Shown here piece after piece: positions 1 to 13,130 of a DNA stretch of 64,000 nucleotides (its first letter is position 1; each line of letters starts with the position of its first letter). Location of the stretch: assembly GCF_020382885.2 (NCBI RefSeq), contig NC_058504.1:13279019-13343018 (forward strand). Reading direction: 5' to 3'. The notes beneath the pieces are model-generated. The model was not told the origin of the DNA. It did no database searches and saw only the letters and a list, made by a program, of their open reading frames with translations. The position numbers and the translations under genes are program-made. The stretch comes from Scatophagus argus. Its lineage: Eukaryota; Chordata; Actinopteri; Scatophagidae.

Positions 1-150
1 TTTCCATTCTTGAACTGTAAAGCAGGTGTGGTTTTTCCATCACAGATTATCATAATTTAAACTGTTAAGTAAATCAAAGAAATAAATGGCTTTGCACTCA
101 AAATACCTTAATGCAAAGGGCCATTATGGAGCACAACATTTATACTAAGC

Positions 151-473
151 ATCCATCAATCCATTTTCTATATCGCTTATCCGTCAGGGTCACGGGGGAG
201 CTGGAGCCTATCCCAGCTGACTACGGGCGAGAGGTGGGGTACACCCTGGACTGGTCGCCAGTCAATCGCAGGGCCAACACACAAAGACAGACAACCACAC
301 ACTCTCACACTCACACCTAGGGGCAACGTAGAGTAGCCAATTAACCTAATGTGCATGTTTTTGGTATTGTGAGAAGAGTGCCTGGAGAATTTCTCCCTGT
401 GCCTGCGTGGATTCGAACCTGGAACCCTCTTGCTATGAGGCGACACTGCTAACCATTGCACCACCGTGCCGCC
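151..473 (-). repeat. tRNA-derived SINE, older copy (copy A)
   Basis: Read on the minus strand this begins GGCGGCACGG, carries a tRNA-like A box followed by a B-box region (GGTTCGAATCC), and ends in GGAT/ATGG-type tail repeats. It is the same family as the element at 45429-45793. It lacks roughly 45 bases of the central head region that the other copy keeps. Flanks TTATACTAAGC (140-150) and TTAGACTAACC (474-484) match at 9 of 11 bases and look like a decayed target-site duplication. Head-and-tail layout is seen; the family name is not assigned. Confidence 0.8.
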
Positions 474-1920
474 TTAGACTAACCAAATATTGTTATTGTC
501 ACATGTTAATGCAGTTTTCAGTGCAGATATAAGAGAATTTTGGGCACAACACCTTGTAAACCAGCTGAATAGCCTCAGGTTTCTGCTCCATTTCAGACCA
601 CTGTAGACCTTTTTAACATTCAATAATGCTAAATGCGTTTAAACCCACAAACATCACCAGACAGCTACAAAACAAGAAACATCTGATGCTACATTGAATC
701 TTATCTAACCTTATTTCATTCTTTCAAGTAAGCTTCACTGGAATGTAGGCTGATAAGAAACAGATGACTCTTACTACACTGGGGATTACTAATAGCATGT
801 AGGTGTTATAATGTGTTTAGTAGAGTAGGACAAACAGCTTGCTGCCTACACATACTATTTCCCAACCGCTTCACTGCACTAAATATTGCTTAACATGTAA
901 CATTTAACTGGAGTGCAGCACAGAAAAAAGCATATCACATCTACCTATATAAGGGCATTCAAGGCAGCAGTCAAGTTCATACACATGTGAATCAGACAGA
1001 AAAATCAGAAAAAACAAATAAATAAAAATATACACCAAAGTTACATTCAAGATCTGTTCAACAGACATTTGGCGGAAAACAACTGTGAAACTTAAGATTC
1101 GTAACACCATGAAATTCCTTAGAAATAGCACAAATCATTTTCTTTCTCTCTAAATCATTCCTGTATGTCTTCCATTCCTATAGTCACTTTAAGGTAAAAA
1201 TATCATAATCAAACAAAAAGCAAAAGAGAGGACCTTCCTCTCCTAAACACCAGTCTGGCACTGCAGGCTGAGGCTAAAGCTAACAATTAATTTCATTATT
1301 TGTAAATGCTTTTCTTAACAGTAACTTTTTCCTCTGAAAACGCCTAAAACAGTATGTTTGTATGTATCAAAATTAACTTTCTGTCAACTGGCTGGAAGCG
1401 ATAAATAATTTCATCTGGTAAGTGCCAAAGTAGGACTGAATGATACTGACAACCATTAACTGACACCAAGTATAACAGCATGTGTGATGAATTCTTCTGA
1501 TGATGTATTTTTTTTACAGGTATTTACATGTTCAAATTTTGAGTCACAGTCTTTAGCAGTGTGTATATAATGTCCAAGTGGGATTGTTCATTTTACTACC
1601 ATTTTTTTGGAACAGCAGAACACACACGGCCACATTAGACCACTGTATACAGAACAATTCTCTAAATGTTAAGGTAATGAGAGTTACTGCTCTGCGGCCA
1701 CAAAAAATTGAGAACTTTTGGTGTAACCACTTCAGAAAACAGAAGTTCAGAAAACTGTAACTAAAGACTTACAACATTTGAGCCACATCACAATACTACA
1801 ATAACCAAATTCCTATAGACATATATTATTGAACACAATAATATATATATATGTATTGCTTTGCCTCAGAAAATAGAAATGCATAGTAAATCTAAAACAT
1901 AAATACATTTGCACACCCAC
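474..1920. other. AT-rich intron of ube2k, no exon recognised
   Basis: This stretch lies downstream of the last visible ube2k exon on the minus strand. The UBA-domain exons, which should encode the C-terminal third of the protein, were looked for and not found here or in 1-150. They probably lie beyond the left edge. Only short chance open frames and AT-rich sequence are visible. Confidence 0.5.
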
Positions 1921-3667
1921 CTGATTGGCTACCACTGCATCTTGTGGATCATCTGGTTCTGCAGCTGCCAATAAGGCTTGTAGTGACAGGAGGACTGTCC
2001 TCAGAGTCATTGCTGCTGCCCTGAAAGAACATACAGGTGGCTGTTTAGTGCAAAAAAAAAACAAAATAAGGTCATTTTCACACATGGCCTCTGACTCCTA
2101 CAGATGTGTTTCCCCAAAAAGTTCCTATTATTGCACGGTAGGAGGTACATTTACAATACTTGACATGGTAGCGGATGAGCTGGTTTTAATACCTTAAATC
2201 TGGATACTTGGGGTATGTGCACAAGTTGGCATTAGAATAGCAACTTTGAAATGCCTTTGGCTTTGGTAAGGGAAACGACTTCCATGACCAGAAAAGTTTT
2301 CATGATGGTTGTATGATGGATGAAGAATTGTAGGAATCCTGCCACACATTCACTCACCACTGGTCTTTGAGAATGTCCAGACATATTGCACCTGTGACTG
2401 AGCTGATGTTGGGATGCCAGATCTTTGTGATAAACCGCACCTGAGATATTAATTGAAAACAGGATGAAGAGAATCTTTTGTGGATTAGCACCGTAATGGA
2501 AAATTTCAGAAGGCAATATCCAGAAGAAAAGGGATGATTACCAGTTACAATAATAGTAATGAATTCCTACCTTGGGTGGATTGAATGGATATGTCTCTGG
2601 AATTTTAATTTCTAGTTGATATCTACCCCCTGGGGAAAAAAAAATCAAAGGAATTCACATTTATCAAAATTCAGATTTAAGCAAGCAGTGTAAGGATGAT
2701 TGTTAAGATGCAACTTGTTTTAGTCTACACTGTTAAAGATTAATAGTCCCTCAAAAACACTTCCATGGTGAGGCAAGTTGCCATCACTGGCTCCCAATGT
2801 CACACAACGAAATTGTGCATGCAACCTTTGAGCCCCCTGAATGAGCCCCTCACCTTCATATGGTGTGTCAGGTGGCCCGGCTATCTCCCCTCTAAGTTCT
2901 GTGAAGTTCTCATCCACCAGATCCACCTTTATCTGGTTTTTGCTCGTCTGGATGAAAAGGGTGAAAAGGCAAAGAAGCATTATAACTTGAGCAAACAGGC
3001 GGACTTTAAAGTGTTAAGCTAGCTTGCTGTCAAACTCAAACCTGCGTATGCAGCAGAAGTTGACACCCCACAGACACACACCCTACACCGACAACGACAT
3101 TGACCTCAACTTGTTGCTCACATCTTACGGATCTACGTATAATAAGCCCCCCAGCGTGGGTTGAGGTGAATCCATGTAGATCCGGGAGGACAAATGTGAG
3201 AGCACACCTTTAGTACCTCACGCGGACAACACCAGTCTCTCTTTGCTAACACAGCTAGCTTGGTTACCATGGAAGGCATGGTGAGCGAGCATTTAATGTT
3301 AGCAATATGAACTCAAGTCTTTATGGTAATGCTTCAACAGCCCAATAAACTGCTTGCTAACGACAGTAACGTCAGTGTGTTTAACTTCCCTGCAGTGGCA
3401 TATCAACGTTAACAGCTTGCGCTAGTAGCTATTTGTAAAGCCGGATGCGCTGCCGTGTCTGGCACAGTTAGCTAAAGCTAGCAGCTTGGTGATAAGAAAG
3501 CTGACAGCTCATGAGCCAGCGACGCGTCATTCAGATTCAGGCTTGTGGTCAAAGAGAGATAAAAGGAGAGTCGCTACATGAACTAGCAGGCGTACACAAC
3601 CAACCTCTTCACTTTTGAGCACCTCCTTGAATTCCCGTTTTATCCTCTGAACTGCGATGTTGGCCAT
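1921..3667 (-). CDS. ube2k: ubiquitin-conjugating enzyme E2 K (5' five exons, partial)
   Basis: E2 enzyme (HIP2/E2-25K) that builds K48-linked ubiquitin chains in the cytosol. Five minus-strand exons join in frame: 3605-3667, 2854-2947, 2571-2629, 2358-2440 and 1921-2020. All have GT-AG borders. They encode residues 1 to about 133, nearly identical to the human protein: [18 protein letters not shown] at the start, the IWHPNISS (HPN) motif, and the catalytic cysteine in GAICLDIL. The last exon ends ...DAVVANQ, exactly where the family continues into YKQNPEMF. The exons for the end of the UBC fold and the C-terminal UBA domain are not in the window. The start codon at 3665-3667 matches the conserved vertebrate N-terminus. 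It sits two genes away from tlr1, as in the human 4p14 neighbourhood. Confidence 0.95.
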
Positions 3668-5184
3668 GGTTCCCCCGTGTTCCCGTCCGGTTGGGGCCTC
3701 GCCGCCGTCCGACCTGACTAGCTAGCTCGCTCTGCCTACAGTAGCTCTGCACTTTTTGGATACAACCACAAAAATAACAGCAGCAGCAGCGTTGCACACC
3801 GCGAGTGCCCTCAGTCCCGATTATTAACGTGATGGTGTAATTCGTTAAAAAATCTCAACATGTATCTATAATCTCAAATATGTCACAACACAATGGTTGG
3901 TGGTACTGAAAACATTTTAATACCAAAGTGCATGCAGTCAGAAGGAGAGGAGATCATGTGATCTGTATTGCCATCCTAAATGCCTTTTCCCATTGGCTGA
4001 TATGTTCATGATGAGTAATAATCTATTATTATTATTATTATCATTATTATTATTGTTGTTGTTGCTGTTGTTTTCGTTGTTAAAACGTTTTATGCCCATA
4101 GAGATGGTATTTTTTAAAAAAACAACACCAGTGTGCAATTTTAAGACTCATTTTAATGCAAAAAAGGTATGATAGAGCAAACCTGAACAGTAGACAGGAT
4201 CTCACACAATGACTAGCAAATTACATTTGATTAATACCATGCGATCACTTAATTTTTGTCAAAAAAACACTGAAGTTAGGCAACACTGTTCTCGTAAACA
4301 ATTTTCACTTCTTAAGCGTGTGTCCATCACATGCAGTCTCTTGGACATGAGCGGGTGCTTTTCATTGTTGCCCCAAGTTTAATTATAAATAACAAGAGAC
4401 TGTTTTGCACAGTGACAGATAAGTTAAAAGAAAATCCTCAGAGAACCACTTTTAAAACAGAAGAACGATTAAAACCCAGGCTACTGATTCTAAAGGACTA
4501 AAGTCATCCAGATGTGTTACATGCTCAGCTGAACAACAATCACATCAGCTTGTGAAATGAAAAGTTATCTTAATTTTCCACAGTCACAAACATTGGTGTA
4601 CAGATAAGCGCACATGGCATGTTTTGACATTCTCGCAATTTTGACAAAAGAAACGTCTTTCACTTTGTTTCATTAGCGCTGCGAACTGTGACACTAGGGG
4701 GCGTCATTGTCCCATAGAAAGTCACACATTCACAGAGAGGCAAACGGGAAACGCTACATCTTGTTTTTTATTAAAGTGGATACCACTTGAAAATATTTTT
4801 AAGAGCTGTTCTTACAAAGACTGGTGCAATCCACAATTAAATCTGAGCTAAACGTAATATCTTGTAAAATATATTCAATGTAGACTGAAGTCTACAACAT
4901 AATGATTACTAACTGAATTTATTACAAACCTAAAATCACATATAACACACACACACATTTATATCATATATAACATACATATACACACACAAACTATATA
5001 TATACATATAATGGAGGCCACGGGTAAAGCATTTCTTCTTTACTGCAAACCATAGAGCCCATATAACCAATTGTCCAACCAAGCACAGAAACAAGCATTA
5101 TTAGACCAGACAGATTTAAGTGTCATTGCTCTTCTCTATCATACACTGTTTGTCTGCTGCATTACAGCATCTCTGTGGCTACAG
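3668..5184. other. ube2k promoter side and klb 3' UTR
   Basis: No coding exon is seen. Bases 3668-3840 are relatively GC-rich and lie directly upstream of the ube2k start codon, so they probably hold its 5' UTR and promoter. Bases 4022-4078 are an AT-rich trinucleotide run (TTA, then TTG). Bases 4940-5010 hold CA and TA dinucleotide repeats inside the presumed 3' UTR of klb. Confidence 0.5.
4767..4772 (-). terminator. candidate poly(A) signal of klb
   Basis: TTTATT on the plus strand is AATAAA on the minus strand, about 410 bases past the klb stop codon. A second AATAAA (minus) lies at 4918-4923. Which is used cannot be told from sequence alone. Confidence 0.4.
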
Positions 5185-8100
5185 TTAACTCTTCACACGT
5201 GGACATGAGCATACATTAACTCCCTCCCTTCTTCTCCTCCTGCTCATCCTGTTCAGCCCCCTCCCTCTGCCTCTTGTTTGGTTTCTCTTGGTGATGATAA
5301 CAAAGATGATAAGTGCTGCCAACATAACAGTTGTTATTAGGAGGCAACCTCCAAATACCAGCATCACTTTGTTCTTGAACATCCATGCACATGCAGAGCA
5401 AGGTTCATGCAGCTCACTAGATCTGCAGGTCTGCATATTATTATCCTCAGGGAAACCACCATGAGCGATGATCTCTCTGTAGGCTGCAGTGGAGGCTTTG
5501 GCTTTGGATTGGTGGTGGCTTGAAGTGAACAGGCCAAACTGGGGGACGTGTCGATCTTGCAGCTTCCACAAGTAGAAGCCATGGAGGTTGACTCCATCCA
5601 ACTGGCGGGCTGAAGACAAACAGAACAAAGGAGAAATGTGACATATAATCACTCATCGACCCTTCAGTTCTTCCTAGATAGAAATAACCCAGATATGCTA
5701 CATTTAACCATTAACAAAAAAAACAGATTTTAAAAATAACGGCTGTGCAGATAACCCATGTTAGAAAACAACACCTGTCTGCAAATACAAGCAGTAAAAC
5801 CTGTGAAAAGGACAAAGTATGAACGCAGCACTGATCAACATTGTAACTGTACTGCTTTGCCCTCCCCTTCTGTCATTTTATGATGTTCATGGGTTTTGTC
5901 ATTAAGTCTAGGTTTTATAGTAGGAAGCAATATGGCCATAAAACCCGTATTGCTTGTGAAACTGTGCCTCTATTTCAACACCTGGACTGCATTTTTTTTC
6001 CTGCTGAAAAAACGATCACACAAAACATTACAACATGACCTTTTTGCAGACTGACTGAGCTAAAATGATCTAATAATGAAATTCCCACCTTTGAAGGCCT
6101 CCTGCAGATAAGTCTTGAGAAAGTGTTGCCTGAGTTTGTCCTGCACAGAAGCCTGGTCATCAACCCCACTAGCTGTGACGATGATAGGCAGAGTGCCTCC
6201 ATATCTCAGGTTCACCCAGTTCAGCATCTTCCGCAGGCCCCAGGGTACAAGAGCCTGCCCCAAACTGGAGAAGGGCCATGTGGGATCGGAAAGGGTCACG
6301 CAGCCATGATCAGGAGGTTCTCTCTGCTGAAAATTGGCCTGCGTAGGTGAATACGGAGAGACCAAACGAGTGGTAAAATGGTTCAGTGCGATAAAACTCA
6401 GTGTTCCTGACAGCTCCTCTTTCTCAGTCTCAGTAAAGCTAGGAAGAGGGGATTCAGGGAGGCCCATTTCTCGAGCTCTCTCCTCCAGGTATGTCTTCAT
6501 TTCTTGTGGGTAGTCCCCCTTGCTATGCTTCTCCTGTAATCGGGTCCCCAGCAATGGATCTAAGAAGCGACCAAGCTCATACAAAAGGAATCTCTGTGCT
6601 GCTGCTCTGTGTGAGTCCAGAAACATATTTGCAGGTTCGACCCAGTCAGCGTGTAATGCAAGTGACACCAGTGCTCCCCATTGACTAGAGTGTTGTCTCT
6701 CATACAGCCTCCAGGCTTTTGCATGAGCCAACAGAAGGTTATGAGCTGCCTGATGTCTCTCTTTCCCACTGGAATAAATATCTACCAGTCTGTTTGGTTC
6801 ATTGATGGTGATCCAGTAGGAAACCCAAGACCCCAGCTGCTGGTAGCACAGTGCTGCATATTCCTGAAAGGCCTCCACTGTGCTGTTGTTGAGCCATCCG
6901 CCAGAGGCATGCAGTGGACCAGGCAAGCCGAGATTTGGAGCTTTGTGTGTCGGGTAGTAAAGAATAATGACAGCCTCCAGGTCCAGCTTCTTGAGCTCAG
7001 TCAGGACACAGCGATAGTACCTTTAAGGTATTACAACAGGATATACAATCGGGAGTTAATGTGTATAAACACAAAGATAGACTTAGTCACAATTCTCCAA
7101 ATTTATCCAAAATTGCCTAAAATCTTTGGTGCCTATCAGGTTATGTTACAGTCTTGATTTGAATTGTACTGATTTGAAATTGTATTGTACTGATTTGAAA
7201 TTAATCAAACTGGGCTGAATTTTGGAGGACTAAAACAGTGACAATCCATGTTTGTGTGTTTGTGTATTTCTACCTCAGAGCTTCAGTATTAACATTAGAG
7301 AGATCTCCCTGGGGTAAAATCAGAGACCAGTTTAGGGCAAAACGATAGTGAGTTGCCCCAGTGGATGCAAACAGGCGAACATGACCACGAATGGCCAAGT
7401 AGTCAGTGCACTGGGCTCGCCTGGTGCGAACTGTCACTCCTGGGACTGGACGAAGTGATCCATCTCCTGTTAGATTCCAGCTGTACAAATGTGTGTCTGT
7501 AAACTGTGGTGAGAAAGGGTAGAAGTGCACCTACAACAACAAAACAGACATAAAATGATATTAGTTTGGATATGGCCATTTTGGGTAATTTATTTTGTTT
7601 GTTTTTCCTGTAAAATCACTTTATTGTCTTCTCATGTTCTCTCTCTCTGTCCTCTTACCTGTAAAGTGGAGTCGGCGATACCCCAGTGAAATTTGCAGGG
7701 GAAACGTCCTTTGATCTCTCTGGAGGATTCATCGCTTGGGAAGCCATTGTCAGCAATAACCTGCCTGTAGTACTGAGCAGTGGTCTTGGGAGTCCTGGTT
7801 CGATTTGGCTGGCTGAAATCAACATAGAAAAGGCCTCGTCTGATAGTGAAGCCATTATTCCACTCAAATCCATCCACCAATGACCAGGCAGAGTAGCCAA
7901 ATACCTGCACACCATCAAACTTGACAGCTGTAAAAGAAAACACAGCAATAAGAAGTGGACTTTTTTGAGCTGACCTCTTTAGCAAAATAATTAAAAATTT
8001 AAAAAAAAAACATTTGGTTGCTCTTTTCAGTTCTTCTCTTACCTTGCAGCACTTGGTTAATAAACCTCTTCATTAGGTAAATGGCCACTGTGTCCTCCTT

Positions 8101-10513
8101 TCCTACGCTGGCTTCAGAAAACCATCCTCCCTCAGCCACCAGCACCCTTGGGTCCCCATACTCCATCTTTATCCAGCTCAATATGCGCCTCAGGTCTGGG
8201 CTCACAGTCTGCCCATACTGGACCAGGCTCCGGCCCAAACGGAGGTTGTTAGGCCCAAAAGATAAAGCAAAGAAGTCAGCTGTTTTCTTCACCCAGAGTT
8301 TCTCCTCAGGGGAGAATGTGGGCAAGAGGCTTCCATGTTTGATTTTTAAAGAGACTGGGTAGTCTCCATCACCAAAAATTGGGTTGGCAAACCAGCCAAG
8401 GACAGCCTCTATTGAATGCTGACAAAGCTCAACATTAGCAGCTGTGGCCTTGCCTCTTTGAGGTTCAACCCAGTGTGATCCCAAAACTATGGATACTTGA
8501 CCTTTTTGAGTTGCACGGAAGTGGGTGTTGTAGATGTGCCATGCTTTGGCGTGTGCCTGGAAATCACAGCAAACACAGCACTATGATGAAATGTACTGAA
8601 GTACATAATAGTACCAGTAGTAGTACTTTTCACAGAAGACAGTTTGACTTGTCATAAAAAAAAAGCACAGATCTAACTCATATAATTAATGATGACTGAA
8701 TTTCATTTTGCTTCAGTCTCAGGATCCTTGCATTATGCATGTTGCCTCACTGTCACATGAACAACTGCTGTCATTAATATTATTACTATGCAAAGTTATA
8801 ATGTCTGCTGTGAAAAACCCCTGTTTTGTTTTCAAAACACTCAAAACCTCAAAGTGCTCACAGTTGCACAATTTTCTACATTTATTTTCACAACATACAA
8901 TTTTTAGAAATGGTTAATACACATCTGGAACCAGATCTGCATGAAATTACAGAGTGAAAGAAAATCATGTAATAGATTGTATTCATTTAAGGACTGTAAA
9001 CGCAGTAGCTGATGAGAAAATGGTCACTTGTTGTCTCATTTAGGATTGAGACATTGCGTTAACAGTTAAATGAGGAACAAAGAAAATGGAAAGGCATGAC
9101 CTCCTTAGTGGAAGTAATTGGGTAATCATGAAAACTATCTATAACACACCAGAGAATTATTAATCGCTCATGCTGTCTGCACTGTATTAGCTGTACACAT
9201 ACCATCTATGCTAGACTGCATAACTGTAAGTGATTACTAATGACGCATATCTCCAGGACTTCCTGTCACACACTGTTTCAGCCAACAAGTGCTGATGTGG
9301 TAGACTTTGACCTCAGTGTCTCTTTAAGTGTCCTGTTTACTGATCACAAAGCTGTCAAAATAAAGGAACAATCGATCCATCATTGAGGAGATAAAACAAA
9401 AAGTGAGCATTATGGTTTTGCACTTGGCTGTTACACTTACATTCCATAAATCAAACTTCATTGTGTTCATTGATTCTATCTGATTGCAACATAATATCGG
9501 AGCACTCGGGCCACTCAAGGTTTGACCGTCTCATTTGACCGTCTTGTGATCTCAAAAGCAAACATTCATTGACAATAACCTGACAGCTACAGGAGTTCAA
9601 AGTTTTCAGACAATCTGTAGCATCAGAAAAAAATCTTCCTGTACTGTCATTTATATCCAAGGTGGATAAAGCTTAGTACATTAAACAACCCATCAGTACA
9701 GACTGTATTTATCTACAGACTCACATTAATCTGTTGATCCTAGCTTACCTTGATTAGGTTGTGGGCCACAGTAAGAGAGCCAGCCGGACCACCTGTTTCT
9801 CCAGGAGCGTGCACACCTGTCCCATAACCCTGTACAGCTACCAGGTATGGATTGTGCATTGTGAGCCAGTACCTAACACGACTCCCAAATGTTTGGAAAC
9901 AAAATGCAGCATATTTCTCAAACAGTTCAACCAGTGAATCATTTTTCCATCCTCCGTAACGCTCCTGTAAGACTTGTGGCAGGTCCCAGTGATGGAGGGT
10001 GACAATGGGCTCTATTTTCTTCTCCAGCAGCTTCTCTATGAGAAGGCTGTAATGCTCCACAGCAGCTGTATTGGGTTGACTTCTGGCGTCCGCATCAGGA
10101 AAGAGTCTGGGCCAGGAGAGAGAAAAAGAGTATGATTTTACATCGAGATACTCCAGTGCCTCCACATCTTCTTCCCAGCGGGTGTAGCTGTCACTAGCCA
10201 CATCGGCTGTCTCAGCTGCCAAATAAGCACCGACAGTGGAGTGCGTGAAATGGTCCCAGATGGACAGGCCTTTCCCCTCCTGATCCCAGGCTCCCTCTGT
10301 CTGGAAGGCAGATGTCCCAGAACCCCAAAGAAATCCTGAAGGAAAGTTGTCACGAAGGAAAGACTGGTCTTTGGTGATGGGGTCCGGCTTCGGCTGCTCC
10401 CAAATCCTCTTGCCGTCCCCAAGAGAACAGGCTGCCTTGTTCCAACCACACACCAACAACAGGAGGGAGAGTAAGAGCAACAGACGTGTGGGAGGCGGAG
10501 GATGGTTCAGCAT
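5185..10513 (-). CDS. klb: klotho beta, FGF19/FGF21 co-receptor
   Basis: Single-pass membrane co-receptor that presents endocrine FGFs to FGF receptors. Six minus-strand exons join in frame: 9749-10513, 8043-8556, 7659-7927, 7274-7530, 6089-7020 and 5185-5609, giving 1053 residues (human 1044). A leucine-rich signal peptide lies at about 8-30. Two glycoside-hydrolase-1-like domains follow (about 45-470 and 490-940), then a transmembrane helix at about 993-1018 and a short Arg-rich cytoplasmic tail. The domains are catalytically dead. In the first, the NEP acid/base glutamate is replaced (TMHNPYL, about residue 221) while the nucleophile glutamate remains (VAEGGW). In the second, NEP is kept (TINEPN, about E676) but the nucleophile motif reads VTASGVDD. 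Human KLB shows the same pattern. Cys and Trp positions such as FGYSAWSL and DGFEW are conserved. Confidence 0.97.
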
Positions 10514-10948
10514 AGTGAAGAAGTCTACCTTGTTTCAGAAATCCACTTAAAGGTGGTAGCTGGTGTCACTCACAGCAATTGTTGTGTTTGATATCGTAAA
10601 TCCTCCGATCCATGATGGTGGAAGATGGGAGGGAATGATCACAGTCTGGGGAGTGTGACATCTGAAGCTTCAAGGTGCTGCAGTGTCCATCTGACAACCT
10701 GGTCAGAGTTCTCTATCTCTCTCTGCTTGTGCTCTCACTCAGCCCCTCCCTGCCACATAATGTTCACATATGAGTAACAAAGGCGGACTCACGTCCACAC
10801 ATGCTTTCATTACTACAGTGTTCGAGTGTCCTATGTATTGTTTTCACCTGTGATTCCATAAATGTTCTGTCGTTGTTCAAATATATAAAAAAGAAAACTT
10901 TTTTATAGAGAGGACCAACACTTAAGAGTGTATTGCTCAGCTATTGAA

Positions 10949-10992
<44 letters not shown>

Positions 10993-11950
10993 TAAGAGCT
11001 TTCTTGAGTCAATAATTAGCTTGTACTCTGATCTCAGCTCAAAGACTAAGAAATAGTTCACACCGCGGTCTTTCTGTTACCAACAAATGTTTTAAATGTT
11101 TTGTTTTTTGCCCACTATCTGAGCCAAAAAAATATATTTCACATTTAAGTAAATGGATTTCATTTTTCCCACCTTCCCACCAATTCACATGTTTCATACA
11201 TATTGATGGCATCTAATTAAAAAGAAGGGAGATAGGGAAGTTGAAAAAAATGTTGTGTTCTCTGGTGTCTTATGGCCAGAAGCTGCTAAGCACCTCCACA
11301 GTGATCTTCCAAAATTTGATCATGCCAGGTGAGAACAGAGACATCAGCCCTGATGACCTTATTCAGTTTAGCTCCACTTCCCCATGAGTAACAGTCACTG
11401 AGCAAAGGACCCGCAGTGCTGTTGGATGAAAAACACTGAAGCGTGTGAGTGCACATGTTTGTGTGTTTGATAAAGCCTCCAAATCACAGCAAAACAGGTC
11501 AAAGCCCATAAAAAGGGCCTTTTCTTATCCTCCTTCATAAGCGTCTATAGCCGCCCAGAGAACAGTGTAGTTGCCCAGGATACACTCTGCCTCAAGGCAT
11601 TAGACTGAGTTAAGTTAATTGAGTTGGGAAAACCACCCAGACTGACCTCAGCGTGGTAGCTATGATACCACAGAAAATTCTTCTTCCTTCTTTGTGTAAG
11701 CGAATCAAAGCATCTGTCTTTTATAAGATGGTGGACAGAGAATAGACATCTTTTACATACAGTCTACACAATAGGAACACAAAAAAGAACAGTTTTTTCA
11801 AATTTTAACAGATTTAAATCAGGACAGTCGAGTGCATTTAAATACTTTCTCTCTGCTTACACATTGACACCATTTTATGTGACATATATCTCATAAAGTT
11901 TAGCAGCTTAAATAGGGAAGTTTCCTTAAGTAAAAAGCCATGTCATTAAG
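10514..11950. other. klb upstream region with (CA)n
   Basis: Bases 10514-10760 lie just upstream of the klb start codon and presumably carry its 5' UTR and promoter. No confident TATA box was identified. A pure CA microsatellite occupies 10950-10988. The rest shows no exon, RNA gene or recognised repeat. Confidence 0.4.
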
Positions 11951-11956
11951 TCAACA

Positions 11957-12011
11957 GGAAGTGAAAAGAGGATGTAGGTGAGGGGGAAAAAAAGTGCTTG
12001 TTTTCATTTCC
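11957..12011. promoter_or_regulatory. pair of PU.1/IRF composite (EICE-like) sites upstream of tlr1
   Basis: GGAAGTGAAA at 11957-11966 (plus) and GGAAATGAAA at 12011-12002 (minus) both match the ETS-IRF composite element GGAANNGAAA exactly. They lie in opposite orientation, 45 bases apart start to start, about 1.1 kb before the tlr1 start codon. They are about 0.3 kb before a possible 5' UTR splice donor at 12350/12351. The match is seen; binding and function are inferred from known control of myeloid genes. Confidence 0.35.
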
Positions 12012-12350
12012 ATATCTGCATCCTCACTAACTGTAACATTGGCACAAGTTATATCACAAAACAAATGAGAAGAACGGAGACAGATCCCGACTGTCTACAG
12101 AGTTGATCATTTTCTTTAATCAAGAAGATTTTTTTTCACTATTTGGCGAATTTTGAACTTCTACAACCGAGATACATATTTTAAGAGTGAGCACAGACAC
12201 CAGATACCTTTAACCGCTTACTGACAGTCCACTTTGAAGGGACTATGATGGACTGCAACATACTACATGCTACAACTCATTAAAAACGCAACAAATCAAC
12301 AACATATTAACACCTGCCGTGCTTCTTCTTCTTCTTCTTCCTCTGTACAG

Positions 12351-13123
12351 GTTAGTGCACTGTTTTGCCTGTTTATGTACTGTATTGTTTGACTTTGTTT
12401 TATTTAGACAGAGATATTTTTATCTATCTATCTATTTGAATTTTTATTGTTTAACCATGAATGAGGGACGGCAGAATGTTTGGATTACACAAATCAACAC
12501 AAAATGAAGCATCGAGAAAAGCATTAAACAAAGCTTTAGAATCACAATGCTTGAAACTTTGAATTACACTCGAACACATTTGTTCAATCGTGTATTTAAA
12601 ATGGGACATGTGAATGTGGTTTAAAACAAATAACTGTGTATTTCAATTTATCATGGGATACGTGGATACATAAGTAATCCCAACCAAGCAGACAACTCCG
12701 AGGGTTAAACAACAAAAAAATCTAATTCCATAAATGTCCAGTCAGTCTCCAGTTTATTATGTGCACCTAGCTATAACTAATGCAGTGTTATAAAACAATT
12801 TTGCTGAAAAGTTTAGAGAGTTTTAGGCTACTATTTTGTCAACTCCATTGATATCAATGAAAGTAGGCTAAATAACAGAAAGACCTCTCTGTTTAATACG
12901 GTTCAATAGCTCTCCAGACTACACCCTTCAGAATTACCATTTTGAATCAACCCCTCTCTAAAATAGTTTCAACAAAACTAATGCTTATGATTTTGATGAA
13001 AGGATGAATTTTATTTTATTTTATTGCATTTTTTAAAGGTTTAATTAACTGAAATTTAATAAACCGACAACTGGGTGTATGGATCAATAAAACATGCATG
13101 TTTATTCCCTTACTTTAATCCAG
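12351..13123 (+). other. probable 5' UTR intron of tlr1
   Basis: TACAG/GTTAGT at 12350/12351 is a good donor. AATCCAG at 13117-13123 is a plausible acceptor eight bases before the tlr1 start codon. This would place a non-coding first exon ending at 12350. A TATC-rich run lies at 12421-12435. No coding exon is seen between these points. The model rests on splice motifs alone. Confidence 0.4.
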
Positions 13124-13130
13124 ACGAACA

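Noticed and set aside
2720-2850. Extension of the ube2k exon-2 frame past 2854
   Set aside because: The frame continues by chance into the intron. The GTGAGG donor and the next exon's match to [10 protein letters not shown] fix the boundary at 2854.
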